64,000 nt of DNA from Sphingomonadales bacterium (lineage in GTDB: Bacteria > Pseudomonadota > Alphaproteobacteria > Sphingomonadales > Sphingomonadaceae): assembly GCA_014763545.1 (NCBI GenBank), contig JACXVD010000013.1, forward strand, positions 18,400 to 82,399, written 5' to 3'. The position numbers and the translations under genes were made by a program. This document shows, one piece after another, positions 27,698 to 37,248 of this stretch. Within the stretch, counting starts at the first letter, position 1, and each line of letters starts with the position of its first letter. The notes below the pieces were generated by a model, which had not been told where the DNA came from, made no database searches, and was given only the letters and a program-made list of their open reading frames with translations.

Positions 27698-29287
27698 CTA
27701 CTGTGCAGGCAGGCGGCAGGCGTAACTTGCCGCCAGCGCCGGATCGCCACCCATGTAATGCGCATAGGCGGGATGCGGGCATAGCGGCTTCGTCCCGGCC
27801 TGCCCGTCGCTGCGACCGGCGGGAACGGGCGGCGGCGCGGTATCTTGCTCCACCCAGTCGACCAGGGGGCCGAGCAGGTCGAAACTGTCGTAGGCGTTGC
27901 CCCCGCGGCAGTGGCTCATGCCCGGGACCATATAGAACCGGCTGCCTTCTGCCCAAGCCGGGCCGTTCGCCTCGGCCGCGCGCTGCCAGTAATCCCATGT
28001 GTCATAGGCGGAGAACCACGGATCGCTTACTCCGTGGTAGAACAGCACCTTGCCGCCATGGCCGAGGTAGGTGGACAGATTGGTCCAGCCCGCGGTGTCG
28101 GTCAGCTGCTGCACTTCGTCCTCGCGAATTTTTGCCAGCCCTGCATCGACATCGAAGTCCAGTGCCCGGCTCGGCGGGCCGAAGGGGCCGGGCCGCCCGG
28201 TCGGCAAATAGCCGGGGATGCCGCCCTCGCCCGCAAACACGATCCCCGTGTCATAGGGCGCCGGGGCATAGGCCGGGCGGCCCGATGCGTCCTTCGGCCC
28301 GGCGAAGGCGAGCTTGAGCGCCTCGACCTGCGCCGGGGCCAGGCAGCCGTCACGTTTCTCGCCCGTGCATCGCAGCTTTGCCGGGTCGAAGCGACAGCCG
28401 GCCACATCCATCACCATGCCATCCGCGAGTCCGTCGCGCGCGTCGCATTGGGCGAGCAGTCCGGCGAGGATCGTCTGCCGGTCGCTGTCGGGGAAGATCC
28501 GTTCGACCAGCGGCTGGCCTGCGGCGTCGCGGGGGGCGGCGCGATTGAACATGGCGGCTGCATAGTTCATTCCGAGGTTGGAATTGCCCGTGCGCATCGC
28601 GGGCGCGCCGATCACGATGCCGTCGAACAATTCGGGATAGCGTTGCATCGCCAGCATCCCCTCGCGCCCGCCGGTCGAACAGCCGGTCATGTAGCTGTGC
28701 GCCGCAGGGCGCCCGTAATAGCGGGCGACGATGTCGCGAGAGGCCAGCGTGACGGTGCGGACCGAGGATTCCGCAAAATCGAGCGCAGCGCGCTGGTCGG
28801 CCATGAAGCTCATGTCCCACACGCTGCCTTCATGGCCGCTGTCGTGGCTGGCGACCGCGAAGCCGCGCGCGAGAGCGGGCAAATCGCCTGCCGCGACCGG
28901 ACCGATCGGCGGATAGACCGTGCCGTTCAACCCGCCCCCGCCCATCAGCAGGAAGCGCCCGCTCCATGCATCGGGCAGCGCCAGCTGGAAATGGATGCCA
29001 TAGGGCTTGCCGCCCACCCCGCTGCGCCGGTCGATCCACCCGTCCACCAGGCAATGCGCCGGGAGTGCCGCCCCGACCGTGCCGCCGCGCCCATCGGGAG
29101 TGGTTCCGCCGGGCTGTGCCGAGACATGGCGCGCAGAGACTATGGCGATCGCCGGGCCGAAATCCGCACGGGCGATGGCGGCGCAGGAACGGTCCGCACG
29201 GGTGCGCCCGGCTGCCCCAGCATGCGCCGCGCCGCCCGCCAGCAGAGCAAGCATGGCCGCCGCGACATAGGAATTCACCCGTTTCAT
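27698..29287 (-). CDS. Secreted tannase/feruloyl esterase-family hydrolase
   Basis: A 529-residue exported alpha/beta hydrolase of the tannase family (ester bonds of galloyl, feruloyl or aromatic diesters such as MHET-like compounds). A signal peptide spans ~1-26. The nucleophile motif is GCSTGG with C203-S204. The C-terminal HC pair is H459-C460 in GMSHCRGG, giving the family's CS-D-HC arrangement in which a disulfide joins the catalytic Ser and His neighbours. ATG at 29287 is chosen over a GTG two codons earlier because GAGGG lies 9 nt upstream. It is divergent from a TonB-dependent receptor, suggesting linked degradation and uptake of an aromatic ester. Confidence 0.87.
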   Translation of the reverse strand: MKRVNSYVAAAMLALLAGGAAHAGAAGRTRADRSCAAIARADFGPAIAIVSARHVSAQPGGTTPDGRGGTVGAALPAHCLVDGWIDRRSGVGGKPYGIHFQLALPDAWSGRFLLMGGGGLNGTVYPPIGPVAAGDLPALARGFAVASHDSGHEGSVWDMSFMADQRAALDFAESSVRTVTLASRDIVARYYGRPAAHSYMTGCSTGGREGMLAMQRYPELFDGIVIGAPAMRTGNSNLGMNYAAAMFNRAAPRDAAGQPLVERIFPDSDRQTILAGLLAQCDARDGLADGMVMDVAGCRFDPAKLRCTGEKRDGCLAPAQVEALKLAFAGPKDASGRPAYAPAPYDTGIVFAGEGGIPGYLPTGRPGPFGPPSRALDFDVDAGLAKIREDEVQQLTDTAGWTNLSTYLGHGGKVLFYHGVSDPWFSAYDTWDYWQRAAEANGPAWAEGSRFYMVPGMSHCRGGNAYDSFDLLGPLVDWVEQDTAPPPVPAGRSDGQAGTKPLCPHPAYAHYMGGDPALAASYACRLPAQ

Positions 29288-29344
29288 AGACACTTACCCT
29301 CAAAGCTCCCGCCAGCCCGGCCACCCCGCCGCGCCGACAAACAT

Positions 29345-29356
29345 TAACATATGTTA
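29345..29356. promoter_or_regulatory. Palindrome between esterase and TonB receptor
   Basis: TAACATATGTTA is a perfect 12-bp palindrome in an unusually AT-rich patch, about 58 nt upstream of the esterase start and 174 nt upstream of the receptor start. It could be a shared operator. No regulator gene lies beside it. Confidence 0.45.
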
Positions 29357-29479
29357 TAAATATCCGGCGGGTCCAGCCCTTCGTCGCCCCGCCGCGCCTG
29401 GTTGCGCGCAGATTATGAATGTGTCGATTTTGTAACACTGCGCGCAGGAATGTTAGCGAAACTGCGGATGGCATTGCCA

Positions 29480-29502
29480 ATCATTCCACTGTTCAGAATG
29501 AT
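29480..29502. promoter_or_regulatory. Inverted repeat in TonB receptor leader
   Basis: ATCATTC at 29480-29486 and GAATGAT at 29496-29502 are complementary around a 9-nt spacer, ending 15 nt before the AGGGGA ribosome-binding site of the receptor. It may act as an operator or mRNA hairpin limiting translation. Confidence 0.4.
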
Positions 29503-29529
29503 GCCCGCTCATTCAACAGGGGAATGATC

Positions 29530-31958
29530 ATGAAAACTCGGCTCGCAATTTCTACCGGGACCGCCGTTTCGGTGCTCGCACTGGCACTCGTAAGCCAGCC
29601 GGCCTTCGCGCAAGGGGCAGGCGATGAGGCCTCGGGCGCCGATCCCGACGCGCAGATCATCGTCACCGGTACCCGCCGGACCGACCGCACCGTGACCCAG
29701 AGCACCGTGCCGATCGATGTGATCTCCTCGGATTCGCTGCTCGATCAGGGCACGACCGAAACCAACCGCCTGCTCAACAACCTGGTCCCCTCGTTCAACT
29801 TTCCCCAACCGTCGCTGACCGACGGCACGGACTCGCTCCGCCCGGCCACGCTGCGCGGCCTCGCGCCGGACCAGGTACTGGTGCTGGTTAACGGCAAGCG
29901 GCGCCACATCTCGTCGCTGCTCAACCTCAACGGTTCGGTCGGGCGCGGCTCGGCCGGTGTCGACATGAACACCATCCCCGCCATCGCCATCGACCGGATC
30001 GAAGTGCTGCGCGACGGTGCCTCGTCGCAATATGGCTCCGACGCGATCGCGGGCGTGATCAATATCCAGCTGAAGAAGGGCGCCGGCGGCAAGGCGCAGA
30101 TGACCTTCGGCAAATATGTGACCACGATGAGCGACGTCTACGATGTCGCCAGCGTTTCGCCGACCACCGGCAGCAGCGACAATCCTGCGATCACCTTCAG
30201 CAACAACGAACGCAAGCGGCGCGATGGCGACACGTGGACCTTCGCCACCAACATCGGCCTGCCGATCGGCGAAGGCGGCTATTTCAACTGGACCGCCGAA
30301 TATCGCGACCGTTCGCCGAGCAACCGCTCCGGCCCCGACTTGCGCCGCCAGTATTCGGGTGTCGGCGATCCGCGCGAGGTGACCTTCGACCGCTTCAGCC
30401 ATCGTTTCGGCGATGGCGAATCGAAGGATTTCAACTTCTTCATCAATGCCGGGATGGATCTGGGCGACAGCTTCGAGCTCTATGCCTTCGGCAGCTATGG
30501 CATCCGCGATGCGAACGGCACCGGTTTCTATCGCCGCTCGCTCGACTCGCGTAACGCCGACTGGGCCAATGGCGGCCAGCCCTTCTATCCCGATGGCTTC
30601 CTGCCGCAGATCGACAGCACCATCGAAGACGTTGCCGGCGTGGTCGGCATTCGCGGGGAAACCGGCGGGTGGAATCTCGACCTGTCGTTGAACTATGGGT
30701 CGAACAGCCTCGACTATGGCGTTTCCAACAGCTGGAACGCCTCGCTCGGCGGCGATGTCAGCCCGCGCAATTTCAATGCGGGCGGGCTGCGCTCGGGCGA
30801 AACGCTGGTCAATTTCGACGTCCAGCGCGATCTGGACCTTGGCTTCGGCGACACCTCGATCGCTTTCGGAAGTCGCGCGATTCCTTTGCCGGCTATGTCG
30901 AGCTCGACACCGACATCAGCGATGCCTTCAACGTGCAGGTCGCCGGGCGTTACGAGCATTTCTCGGACTTCGGCGGCACGCTCAACGGCAAGGCTGCGGC
31001 GCGTTTCGAGCCGATCGACGGACTGGCCTTCCGCGGCTCGGTCTCGACCGGTTTCCGTGCTCCGGGGATGGCGCAACAATTCTTCTCCACCACCTCGACC
31101 AACAACGTCGCGGGCGTCGGCCTGATCGAAATCGGTACTTTCCCGGTCGATTCGCCGATTGCCGTGGCGCTGGGGGCGGAACCGCTCAAGCCCGAGAAGT
31201 CGCTCAACCTCAGCGGCGGCGTGGTCTTCACGATGCTGCCGGGGCTCAACCTCACGGTCGATTACTATAATATCAAGATCAACGACCGCATCGTGCTGAC
31301 CGAAAACCTGCAGGGTGCAGACGTGGTGGCGATCCTGCAGGCGGCCAATGTCGTCGGCACGTCGGCGCGCTTCTTCATCAACGGGATCGACACGCGCACC
31401 CAGGGCCTCGACATCGTCGGCAACTACCGCGTTCCAGACATGGGGTTCGGCAAGCTGACCTTCACCGTCGGCTACAACATCAACGACACCAAGATCACCG
31501 ACCGGCGGACCTTCAGCGGCTTTACGGCGCAGCGCCTGTTCGCCCGGCCTGAGAGCTTCCGCCTGACCGACGGACAGCCGTCCAACAAGCTGCACCTCGG
31601 GATGGACTGGGAAAAGGGCGCGCTGGGGATGAGCGTCAACGCCAACCGCTTCGGTTCGGTGTTCCTGCCCACCGGCAGCACCAGCGACATCACCGTCGAG
31701 AAGGGCGCTGCTCCGGGCGACATCACCCTTACGCCGAAATGGGTGGTCGACATGGAGGTTCGTTTCCGCCCGGTCGCTCCGGTCCAGCTGGCGATCGGCG
31801 CCAACAACCTGCTCGACGAATATCCCGATCGCCTGCCGGTCGGCGTCGTCGACGGGTTCAACTACGGGCTGAACAACAGCTTCCTGCCCTATTCCTCGCA
31901 GAGCCCGTTCGGCTTCAGCGGGCGCTTCGTCTACGGCCGCATCAGCGTCGATTTCTGA
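29530..31958 (+). pseudogene. TonB-dependent receptor interrupted by deletion and frameshift
   Basis: An outer-membrane TonB-dependent receptor for an unidentified ligand. The first frame encodes a signal peptide (ending ALVSQPAFA), a plug domain (IIVTGTR box, VLVLVNGKRRH, IEVLRDGASSQYGSDAIAGVIN) and the first barrel strands, up to DTSIAFG near 30868. The barrel then continues in another frame from RDSFAGYVELD (about 30876) through FRAPGMAQQFF to the C-terminal aromatic strand ending RISVDF at 31955. The stretch that normally joins these parts (GAE-R-E, then GEP-S-Y, then a PGF segment; ~40 residues) is missing, so this is a deletion of non-triplet length, not a single-base slip. ATG at 29530 has AGGGGA 6 nt upstream. 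Unless there is a sequencing error, the receptor is non-functional. Confidence 0.85.
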
Positions 31959-31986
31959 TCCACGCGACCAGGCATGGCAAGATGAG

Positions 31987-32016
31987 GGAAGGGCCGGCCA
32001 GTGCGCCGGCCCTTCC
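31987..32016 (+). terminator. Strong hairpin after TonB receptor
   Basis: GGAAGGGCCGGC at 31987-31998 pairs perfectly with GCCGGCCCTTCC at 32005-32016 around the loop CAGTGC, 28 nt after the receptor stop. No U tract follows, so termination may be weak or Rho-assisted. Confidence 0.6.
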
Positions 32017-32136
32017 TGCGTCCGGCCCCTTGCTCGTGCGCGGCGGCACCTTTGCGATCGACGCGCGTTGGAAGGATCAGAATCCTTGCCGCAATAAAGT
32101 TTCAACGGTAACGGGTTCCCGCAGAGGAGAACCGCC

Positions 32137-33252
32137 ATGCGCATCGGCACCGTCCGCGAAATCAAGAACCACGAATATCGTGTCGGGCTGACCCCCGAGA
32201 GCGTGCGCGAACTGGTCGCACAGGGCAACGAGGTCTGGGTCGAAAGCGGCGCGGGCAACGGTATCGGCGCAGACGATGCGCAATATGTTTCGGCCGGAGC
32301 GAAAATCGTCGACGGGCCGGACCCGATCTTCGCCGAATGCGAAATGGTGGTGAAGGTCAAGGAACCGCAGGCCGAAGAGCGGGCCAAGCTGCGTTCGGGC
32401 CAGATCCTATACACCTATCTCCACTTGGCACCCGATCCGGCACAGACGGCGGATCTGGTGAAATCGGGCGTGACCGCGATCGCTTACGAGACGGTTACCG
32501 GCCCCAATCGCAGCCTGCCGCTGCTCAAGCCGATGAGCCAGGTCGCCGGGCGCATGAGCATCCAGGCCGGCGCCACCGCGCTGGAAAAGGCACATGGCGG
32601 GCGCGGCGTGCTGCTGGGCGGCGTGCCGGGCGTGCTGCCGGGCCGGGTGATGGTGATCGGTGGTGGTGTCGTCGGCTTCAACGCCGCGCAGATGGCGGTC
32701 GGGCTGGGCGCCGATGTGACCATCCTCGATCGCGATCCCGAGGTGCTCGAACGGCTGGGCATCCATTTCGAAAGCCGTGCGAAAACGCGCTTTTCCAACC
32801 GTTCGAACATCCAGCAGATGCTCTCGGAAGCCGAGCTGGTGATCGGCGCGGTGCTGGTGCCCGGGGCGGCGGCGCCCAAGCTGGTGACCCGCGACATGCT
32901 CGCCTGCATGAAACCGGGCGCGGTGCTGGTCGATGTGGCGATCGACCAGGGCGGCTGCTTCGAAACCAGCCATGCGACGACCCATGACGACCCGACCTAT
33001 ATCGTCGATGGTATCGTGCACTATTGCGTCGCCAACATGCCGGGCGCGGTCGCGCGCACCAGCACCTATGCGCTCAACAACGTCACCCTGCCGCATGCAC
33101 TGCGGATGGCGGAGCTGGGCTGGCAGGAAGCGATGCGCCGCGATCCCCACCTGGCCGAAGGGCTCAACGTCCACGCCGGCAAGGTCACCTATCGGGCGGT
33201 GGCCGAAGAACTCGGCTACGATTGGACCCCGGTGGAAGAAATATTGGGCTGA
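32137..33252 (+). CDS. ald: Alanine dehydrogenase
   Basis: A 371-residue NAD-dependent L-alanine dehydrogenase interconverting alanine and pyruvate plus ammonia; a cytosolic homohexamer in the family. The N terminus [21 protein letters not shown] is the family signature. The catalytic segment is MVVKVKEPQ (Lys) with YTYLHLAPD (His), and the Rossmann motif is [22 protein letters not shown] near residue 170. AGAGGAGA precedes the ATG. A separate promoter in the ~120 bases after the upstream hairpin is likely, but I see no confident boxes. Confidence 0.96.
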   Translation: MRIGTVREIKNHEYRVGLTPESVRELVAQGNEVWVESGAGNGIGADDAQYVSAGAKIVDGPDPIFAECEMVVKVKEPQAEERAKLRSGQILYTYLHLAPDPAQTADLVKSGVTAIAYETVTGPNRSLPLLKPMSQVAGRMSIQAGATALEKAHGGRGVLLGGVPGVLPGRVMVIGGGVVGFNAAQMAVGLGADVTILDRDPEVLERLGIHFESRAKTRFSNRSNIQQMLSEAELVIGAVLVPGAAAPKLVTRDMLACMKPGAVLVDVAIDQGGCFETSHATTHDDPTYIVDGIVHYCVANMPGAVARTSTYALNNVTLPHALRMAELGWQEAMRRDPHLAEGLNVHAGKVTYRAVAEELGYDWTPVEEILG

Positions 33253-33260
33253 CAGGTGCT

Positions 33261-33287
33261 TAACCGCTAATCAAGAATAGGCGGTTA
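33261..33287 (+). promoter_or_regulatory. Inverted repeat overlapping a diguanylate cyclase start
   Basis: TAACCGC at 33261-33267 and GCGGTTA at 33281-33287 are complementary with a 13-nt spacer. The right arm contains the AGGCGG ribosome-binding site and the A of the start codon. A hairpin here could mask translation initiation of the downstream GGDEF gene. Confidence 0.4.
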
Positions 33288-35026
33288 TGCCCGCCCGCAT
33301 GGGGCGGAATCCAGTCTTTGCGTTTGCGATGGCCATGGCCTTGATCGCCTGCCTGCTGGGCGGCGGCGGGGCCGTGCAGGCGCGCGATAACGGGCTGCAA
33401 CCGGCGTGTTACGGCTCCGGGTTCGACGATCCCGCCACCCCGGAAAGCGGGTGGCGCTGCGACGGCGCCCATGCGCCGGTCGGCGAAGGCTGGACCTATG
33501 CCCGCTTCGACCTTGCCCAAGACGCCGAAGATTTGCCGCGCCTGATGGTCAGCCGCCTCGGCCGGTTCGACCGGCTTACGCTGACCGTGGTGGATGAAGA
33601 CGGCGCATGGCGCAGCCGCACGGTGACGCCGGGTGACGTCGAAGCGACCGCACAGGGCCCGTTTTTCAAGGTCGAACTGCCCGAAGTCACCGCGCATTCG
33701 CAATATCTCGTCGCGGGCTTCGACCGGCTGAACCATCGCGCAACGGCGGAAAATGCCGGGCTGTTCGTATCCGACCCGGCACGCGCCCCGCTGCGCCAGG
33801 CGGAACTGATCCAGATCGCGATCATCCTCGGCATGTTGCTGATGCCGATCGCGTTCAACGCCGCCTTCTACCGCGTGCTGCGCGAGGATTTCATCGTCTG
33901 GCACAGCGCCATGCTCGCCGCCTTCGCGATGCTGGTGGGGGTGCGCAGCGGGCTGATCAATCTGTTCTACCCGCTCGACATGCTCACCTGGCGGGCGACG
34001 CTGATCTGGGGCATGGGCCTCGCCAGCGCATCGGCGGTGGTGTTCATCCGCAAGGTGATCGAGCCGGGATTCCTCGCCCCGACGACCTGCCGGCTGCTCA
34101 AGATCGCGCCTTTCTGGGCGCTTGGCATCACGGCGATACACAGCGCGGACCTCGAAATCCTCCAGCCATTGGGCGGCGACTTCCATGCGCTTGGCATGCT
34201 GCCGATATTGCTGGTCAGCGTCTGGGCGCTGGGCAGTTCGTTCTGGCGGGGCAGCCGGGCGGCGCGGTACCAGGTGATCGGCTGGACCCCGCTGCTGCTG
34301 ACCTTCACCGTGCAGCTCGTGACGCAGCTCGTGCCCTGGTTCCGCCCCGTCGAATGGCTCCAGCTGTTTTACCTCGGCATCCTGTGCGAAGCGATTGCCA
34401 CCGCGCTGGGCGTGGCCGACCGGTTCCTCGACCTCAAGCGCCAGCGCGACGATGCGCGGGTCGAGGCGCGCTATGCCGAAACCCTGGCCGAACGCGATCC
34501 GCTGACCGGGCTGATGAATCGCCGCGTGCTCGAACCGCGCTTCCGCCAGTTGCGGGCAGAGGGCTTTTGCACGCTGGCGGTGCTCGATCTCGACCTGTTC
34601 AAGCGGATCAACGACGTTCATGGGCACGGCAAGGGCGACGAAGTGCTGCGGGCGACCGCCGAGGCGCTGGCACCCGACGAGGATGTGCTGGCGGTGCGCA
34701 TGGGCGGCGAGGAATTCGCGATGCTGCTGCGCGGCGATCATGTCGCCGAGCGCGCCGAAATGCGCCGTGTCGCCATCACCCGCCACGTCGCCCAGCGCGT
34801 GCCCGGGCTCGACCGGATGGTGACCGCCAGCATGGGCATGGTGCAGCTGACCGAAGGGCTCGACGCCTGCGAGTTCGAGGATATCTACCAGCGCGCCGAC
34901 CGCCTGCTCTACGAAGCCAAGGCTACCGGGCGCAATCGCACCATGTGCGAAAGGCTGCGCGAGTTCCCGCCGCGCCCGCTGGAGCGGCGCGACGGCAGCG
35001 ACCGCCGGAAAATGGCCCGCGCCTGA
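33287..35026 (+). CDS. Diguanylate cyclase with 7TM sensor (first of tandem pair)
   Basis: A 579-residue membrane protein that makes cyclic di-GMP. A signal peptide or first helix occupies residues ~10-33, then a periplasmic beta-rich region to ~170, a seven-helix 7TMR-DISM-like membrane block (~175-375), a short coiled coil and a GGDEF domain starting near DPLTGLMNRR (~405). The catalytic loop is GGEEF at 473-477. The upstream I-site RxxD is absent (DEDV in its place), so product inhibition is unlikely. The next gene encodes a paralogue of the same architecture. The periplasmic signal is unknown. Confidence 0.9.
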   Translation: MPARMGRNPVFAFAMAMALIACLLGGGGAVQARDNGLQPACYGSGFDDPATPESGWRCDGAHAPVGEGWTYARFDLAQDAEDLPRLMVSRLGRFDRLTLTVVDEDGAWRSRTVTPGDVEATAQGPFFKVELPEVTAHSQYLVAGFDRLNHRATAENAGLFVSDPARAPLRQAELIQIAIILGMLLMPIAFNAAFYRVLREDFIVWHSAMLAAFAMLVGVRSGLINLFYPLDMLTWRATLIWGMGLASASAVVFIRKVIEPGFLAPTTCRLLKIAPFWALGITAIHSADLEILQPLGGDFHALGMLPILLVSVWALGSSFWRGSRAARYQVIGWTPLLLTFTVQLVTQLVPWFRPVEWLQLFYLGILCEAIATALGVADRFLDLKRQRDDARVEARYAETLAERDPLTGLMNRRVLEPRFRQLRAEGFCTLAVLDLDLFKRINDVHGHGKGDEVLRATAEALAPDEDVLAVRMGGEEFAMLLRGDHVAERAEMRRVAITRHVAQRVPGLDRMVTASMGMVQLTEGLDACEFEDIYQRADRLLYEAKATGRNRTMCERLREFPPRPLERRDGSDRRKMARA

Positions 35027-35089
35027 CCCTGCGGGCCTAAACACAGGCGATTTAACGCGAATTCAATCTTGTCCAGTCACATCTGCCGC

Positions 35090-36838
35090 ATGGGGCGGAT
35101 TTGGTATGCCTGGCTGGTTCTGGCCGTTCTTGCGCTGTCCTGCGCCCCGGCAGGCGCGCGCGCCGCCAATGCCCCGGCCCCTGCGACCGCTGGTGCGGCA
35201 AGTGCCCCTTTCTGTTTCGTCGGAACGAAGCCGTCGGTTTCCGCGGCGGCCGCGCTGTCCGCCCCGCTCGACTGGGACTGCAGCAACCACCGACCAGGCA
35301 TCGAGGCGAAACGCACGCAGCTGCGCTTCGAGATTGCGCCCGACAGCGACCAGCCGCGCTATTTCACGTCGCGGCGCACCGCGATGAAGGGGATCGAGAT
35401 CGCCACGCGCGATGCGGCGGGCGTGGTCCGCACCGCATACTACCGCGAAGAAGAGCTGATCCCCGCGCATCTCGATGCCACCTTCCTCGCACCCTTGCCG
35501 CGCGGCGAGGCCCCCTTGCGCGAAGCGGTTGTTGCCGTGGACCTGCCGACGCAGGCGATCCTGCTGACCCGCGCCCAACTGGCGCAGGGCGATCCGGGGG
35601 ACAGCCCCGAGGGCAGGGCAAGGCTGCTGTTCCTGGCGGCACTGTGCGGGATGATGGTGATGCCGATCTTCTTCAGCGTCGCGTTCTACCGCGTGCTGCG
35701 CAAGGATTTCGTCCTGTGGCACGCCGCGCTGATCGTTTCGCTGCTGGCGCAGATGCTGGTCAATTCGGGCCTGTTGATCGACCTGATCAGCCTGCGCGCC
35801 GACACGATGAGCGCGCTGATGATCCTGGCGTTCGGGGCGTCGATGGGGGCAGGTTCGATGTTCGCGCGGTCCTATCTCGAACCCGACAAGCTCCATCCCG
35901 CATTGCGCCAGGCCTTGCTGGTCATCGCCATCGCATCCTTCGCCGCCAGCACAGTCCATGGCCTGTTCCCGCACGTCCTGCGCACGGTGCAGGCCGACAT
36001 CTATTATGCAATCCACACGCCGGTGCTGGTGGTGATGCTGGTGGTCGCCTGGGATTCGCTGCGGCGCGGCAGCCGCGCGGCCAAGTTCATGGTTGCCGGC
36101 TGGGTGCCGCTGTTCATGGTCGGCGCAATCCGCATCATCGGGCAGGTGACACCCTTCATGGCGCCGACCGATGCGATGGGGCTGTTCCAGTTCGCGATGG
36201 TGTTCGATGTGTTCGCCACGGCCCTGGGCGTGGCCGACCGGTTCCTGATCATCCGGCGCCAGCGCGACCGTGCGCGCAACGAAGCCTATATCGCCGAGCA
36301 ACTGGCCGGGCACGATTCGCTGACCGGCCTGCTCAACCGGCGCGCCGTCGAGGGGCGCTTCGGGCAATTGCAGCGCGACGGTTTCCACACGCTGGCGGTG
36401 CTCGACCTCGACCGGTTCAAGGACATCAACGATCGCTTCGGGCACCAGCTGGGCGATTCGGTGCTGGTGGCCTGCGCCCGCGCGCTGGATCTGGCGGAGG
36501 ATCGCGATTCGGTCGCGGTGCGGCTGGGGGGCGAGGAATTCATGGTGCTGCTGCGTGGCAGCGACACGCAGCATCGGGTGGAGGCATTCCGCCGCGCCAT
36601 CCCGCTGCGCATCGCGCGCGATGTGCCCGCACTCGACCGCCCCGTCACCGCCAGCATGGGCGTGGTGGCGATGCCGCCCGAGGGGCTCGAAGGCATGGAT
36701 TTTGCCGAGCTTTACGCGCGCGCCGACCAGTTACTCTACGAGGCCAAGGCAAGCGGTCGCAACCGTGCCATGTGGGAAAAGCTGGTGGTGTTCGGCGCCG
36801 GGCGATCGCTGCCTGTCCGCGCCAGCGCTGCCGCCTAG
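35090..36838 (+). CDS. Diguanylate cyclase with 7TM sensor (second of tandem pair)
   Basis: A 582-residue paralogue of the preceding protein. It has an N-terminal export helix, a periplasmic domain, a seven-helix membrane block including FFSVAFYRVLRKDFVLWH (compare FNAAFYRVLREDFIVWH in its neighbour), and a GGDEF domain with GGEEF at 480-484. The inhibitory RxxD site is again missing (DRDS). The start is uncertain: ATG at 35090 gives an MGRIW beginning matching MGRNP in the first copy, and a TTG 21 nt upstream is possible. Its stop overlaps the thioesterase stop on the other strand (shared CTAG). Confidence 0.88.
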   Translation: MGRIWYAWLVLAVLALSCAPAGARAANAPAPATAGAASAPFCFVGTKPSVSAAAALSAPLDWDCSNHRPGIEAKRTQLRFEIAPDSDQPRYFTSRRTAMKGIEIATRDAAGVVRTAYYREEELIPAHLDATFLAPLPRGEAPLREAVVAVDLPTQAILLTRAQLAQGDPGDSPEGRARLLFLAALCGMMVMPIFFSVAFYRVLRKDFVLWHAALIVSLLAQMLVNSGLLIDLISLRADTMSALMILAFGASMGAGSMFARSYLEPDKLHPALRQALLVIAIASFAASTVHGLFPHVLRTVQADIYYAIHTPVLVVMLVVAWDSLRRGSRAAKFMVAGWVPLFMVGAIRIIGQVTPFMAPTDAMGLFQFAMVFDVFATALGVADRFLIIRRQRDRARNEAYIAEQLAGHDSLTGLLNRRAVEGRFGQLQRDGFHTLAVLDLDRFKDINDRFGHQLGDSVLVACARALDLAEDRDSVAVRLGGEEFMVLLRGSDTQHRVEAFRRAIPLRIARDVPALDRPVTASMGVVAMPPEGLEGMDFAELYARADQLLYEAKASGRNRAMWEKLVVFGAGRSLPVRASAAA

Positions 36839-37248
36839 TCGGCGGGCGAGCCGAAAGGCGCGAAAGGCGCGGCAACATCCTCGCGCACCCGCACCAGCCG
36901 CCCGCTTTCGCGGTCGAGCATTGCCCAGGTGCTGCGCGCCGCGACGATCACCTTGCCCGAGGCATTACGGAATTCGACACAGCGGTCGAACCGCGCACCG
37001 CGCGGCCCCTCGGGAATGAAGGTCGTCGCCGTGACGCTCTCGCCCGCGCCGATATTGCCGCGGTAATCGATCTCGTGCCGGGTCACCATCCAGACGAAGG
37101 CATCGCGATGCGCCGGGTCCGCCACCGCATTCCAGTGCGAGGTGGCAAGTTCCTGCACCCATTGCAGCCAGACGGTGTTGTTCACATGGCCCAGCTCGTC
37201 GATGTGCTCGGGCAGCGCGGTGAAGGTGAGGGTGTGGCGATTGCTCAA
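36835..37248 (-). CDS. Hotdog-fold acyl-CoA thioesterase
   Basis: A 137-residue single-hotdog thioesterase of the 4-hydroxybenzoyl-CoA/YbgC group that hydrolyses acyl-CoA. The conserved segment DELGHVNNTVWLQWVQELA carries the usual Asp/Asn catalytic region near residue 17, followed by RHEIDYRGNIGAGESV. The start appears to be TTG at 37248, overlapping the TGA of the oligopeptidase gene (TTGA), with AGGCGA upstream. That ribosome-binding site lies in the 33-bp repeat zone of the upstream gene, so the repeat may influence its translation. Confidence 0.87.
   Translation of the reverse strand: MSNRHTLTFTALPEHIDELGHVNNTVWLQWVQELATSHWNAVADPAHRDAFVWMVTRHEIDYRGNIGAGESVTATTFIPEGPRGARFDRCVEFRNASGKVIVAARSTWAMLDRESGRLVRVREDVAAPFAPFGSPAD

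Noticed and set aside
29288..29529. Cobalamin riboswitch upstream of the TonB receptor
   Set aside because: The conserved B12-box and other core elements are not visible in the 242-base leader.
30669..30868. Upstream part of the second TonB receptor frame as a separate protein start
   Set aside because: Before about 30870 this frame is an Arg-rich shadow of the first frame with no receptor features; real barrel sequence begins only at the junction.
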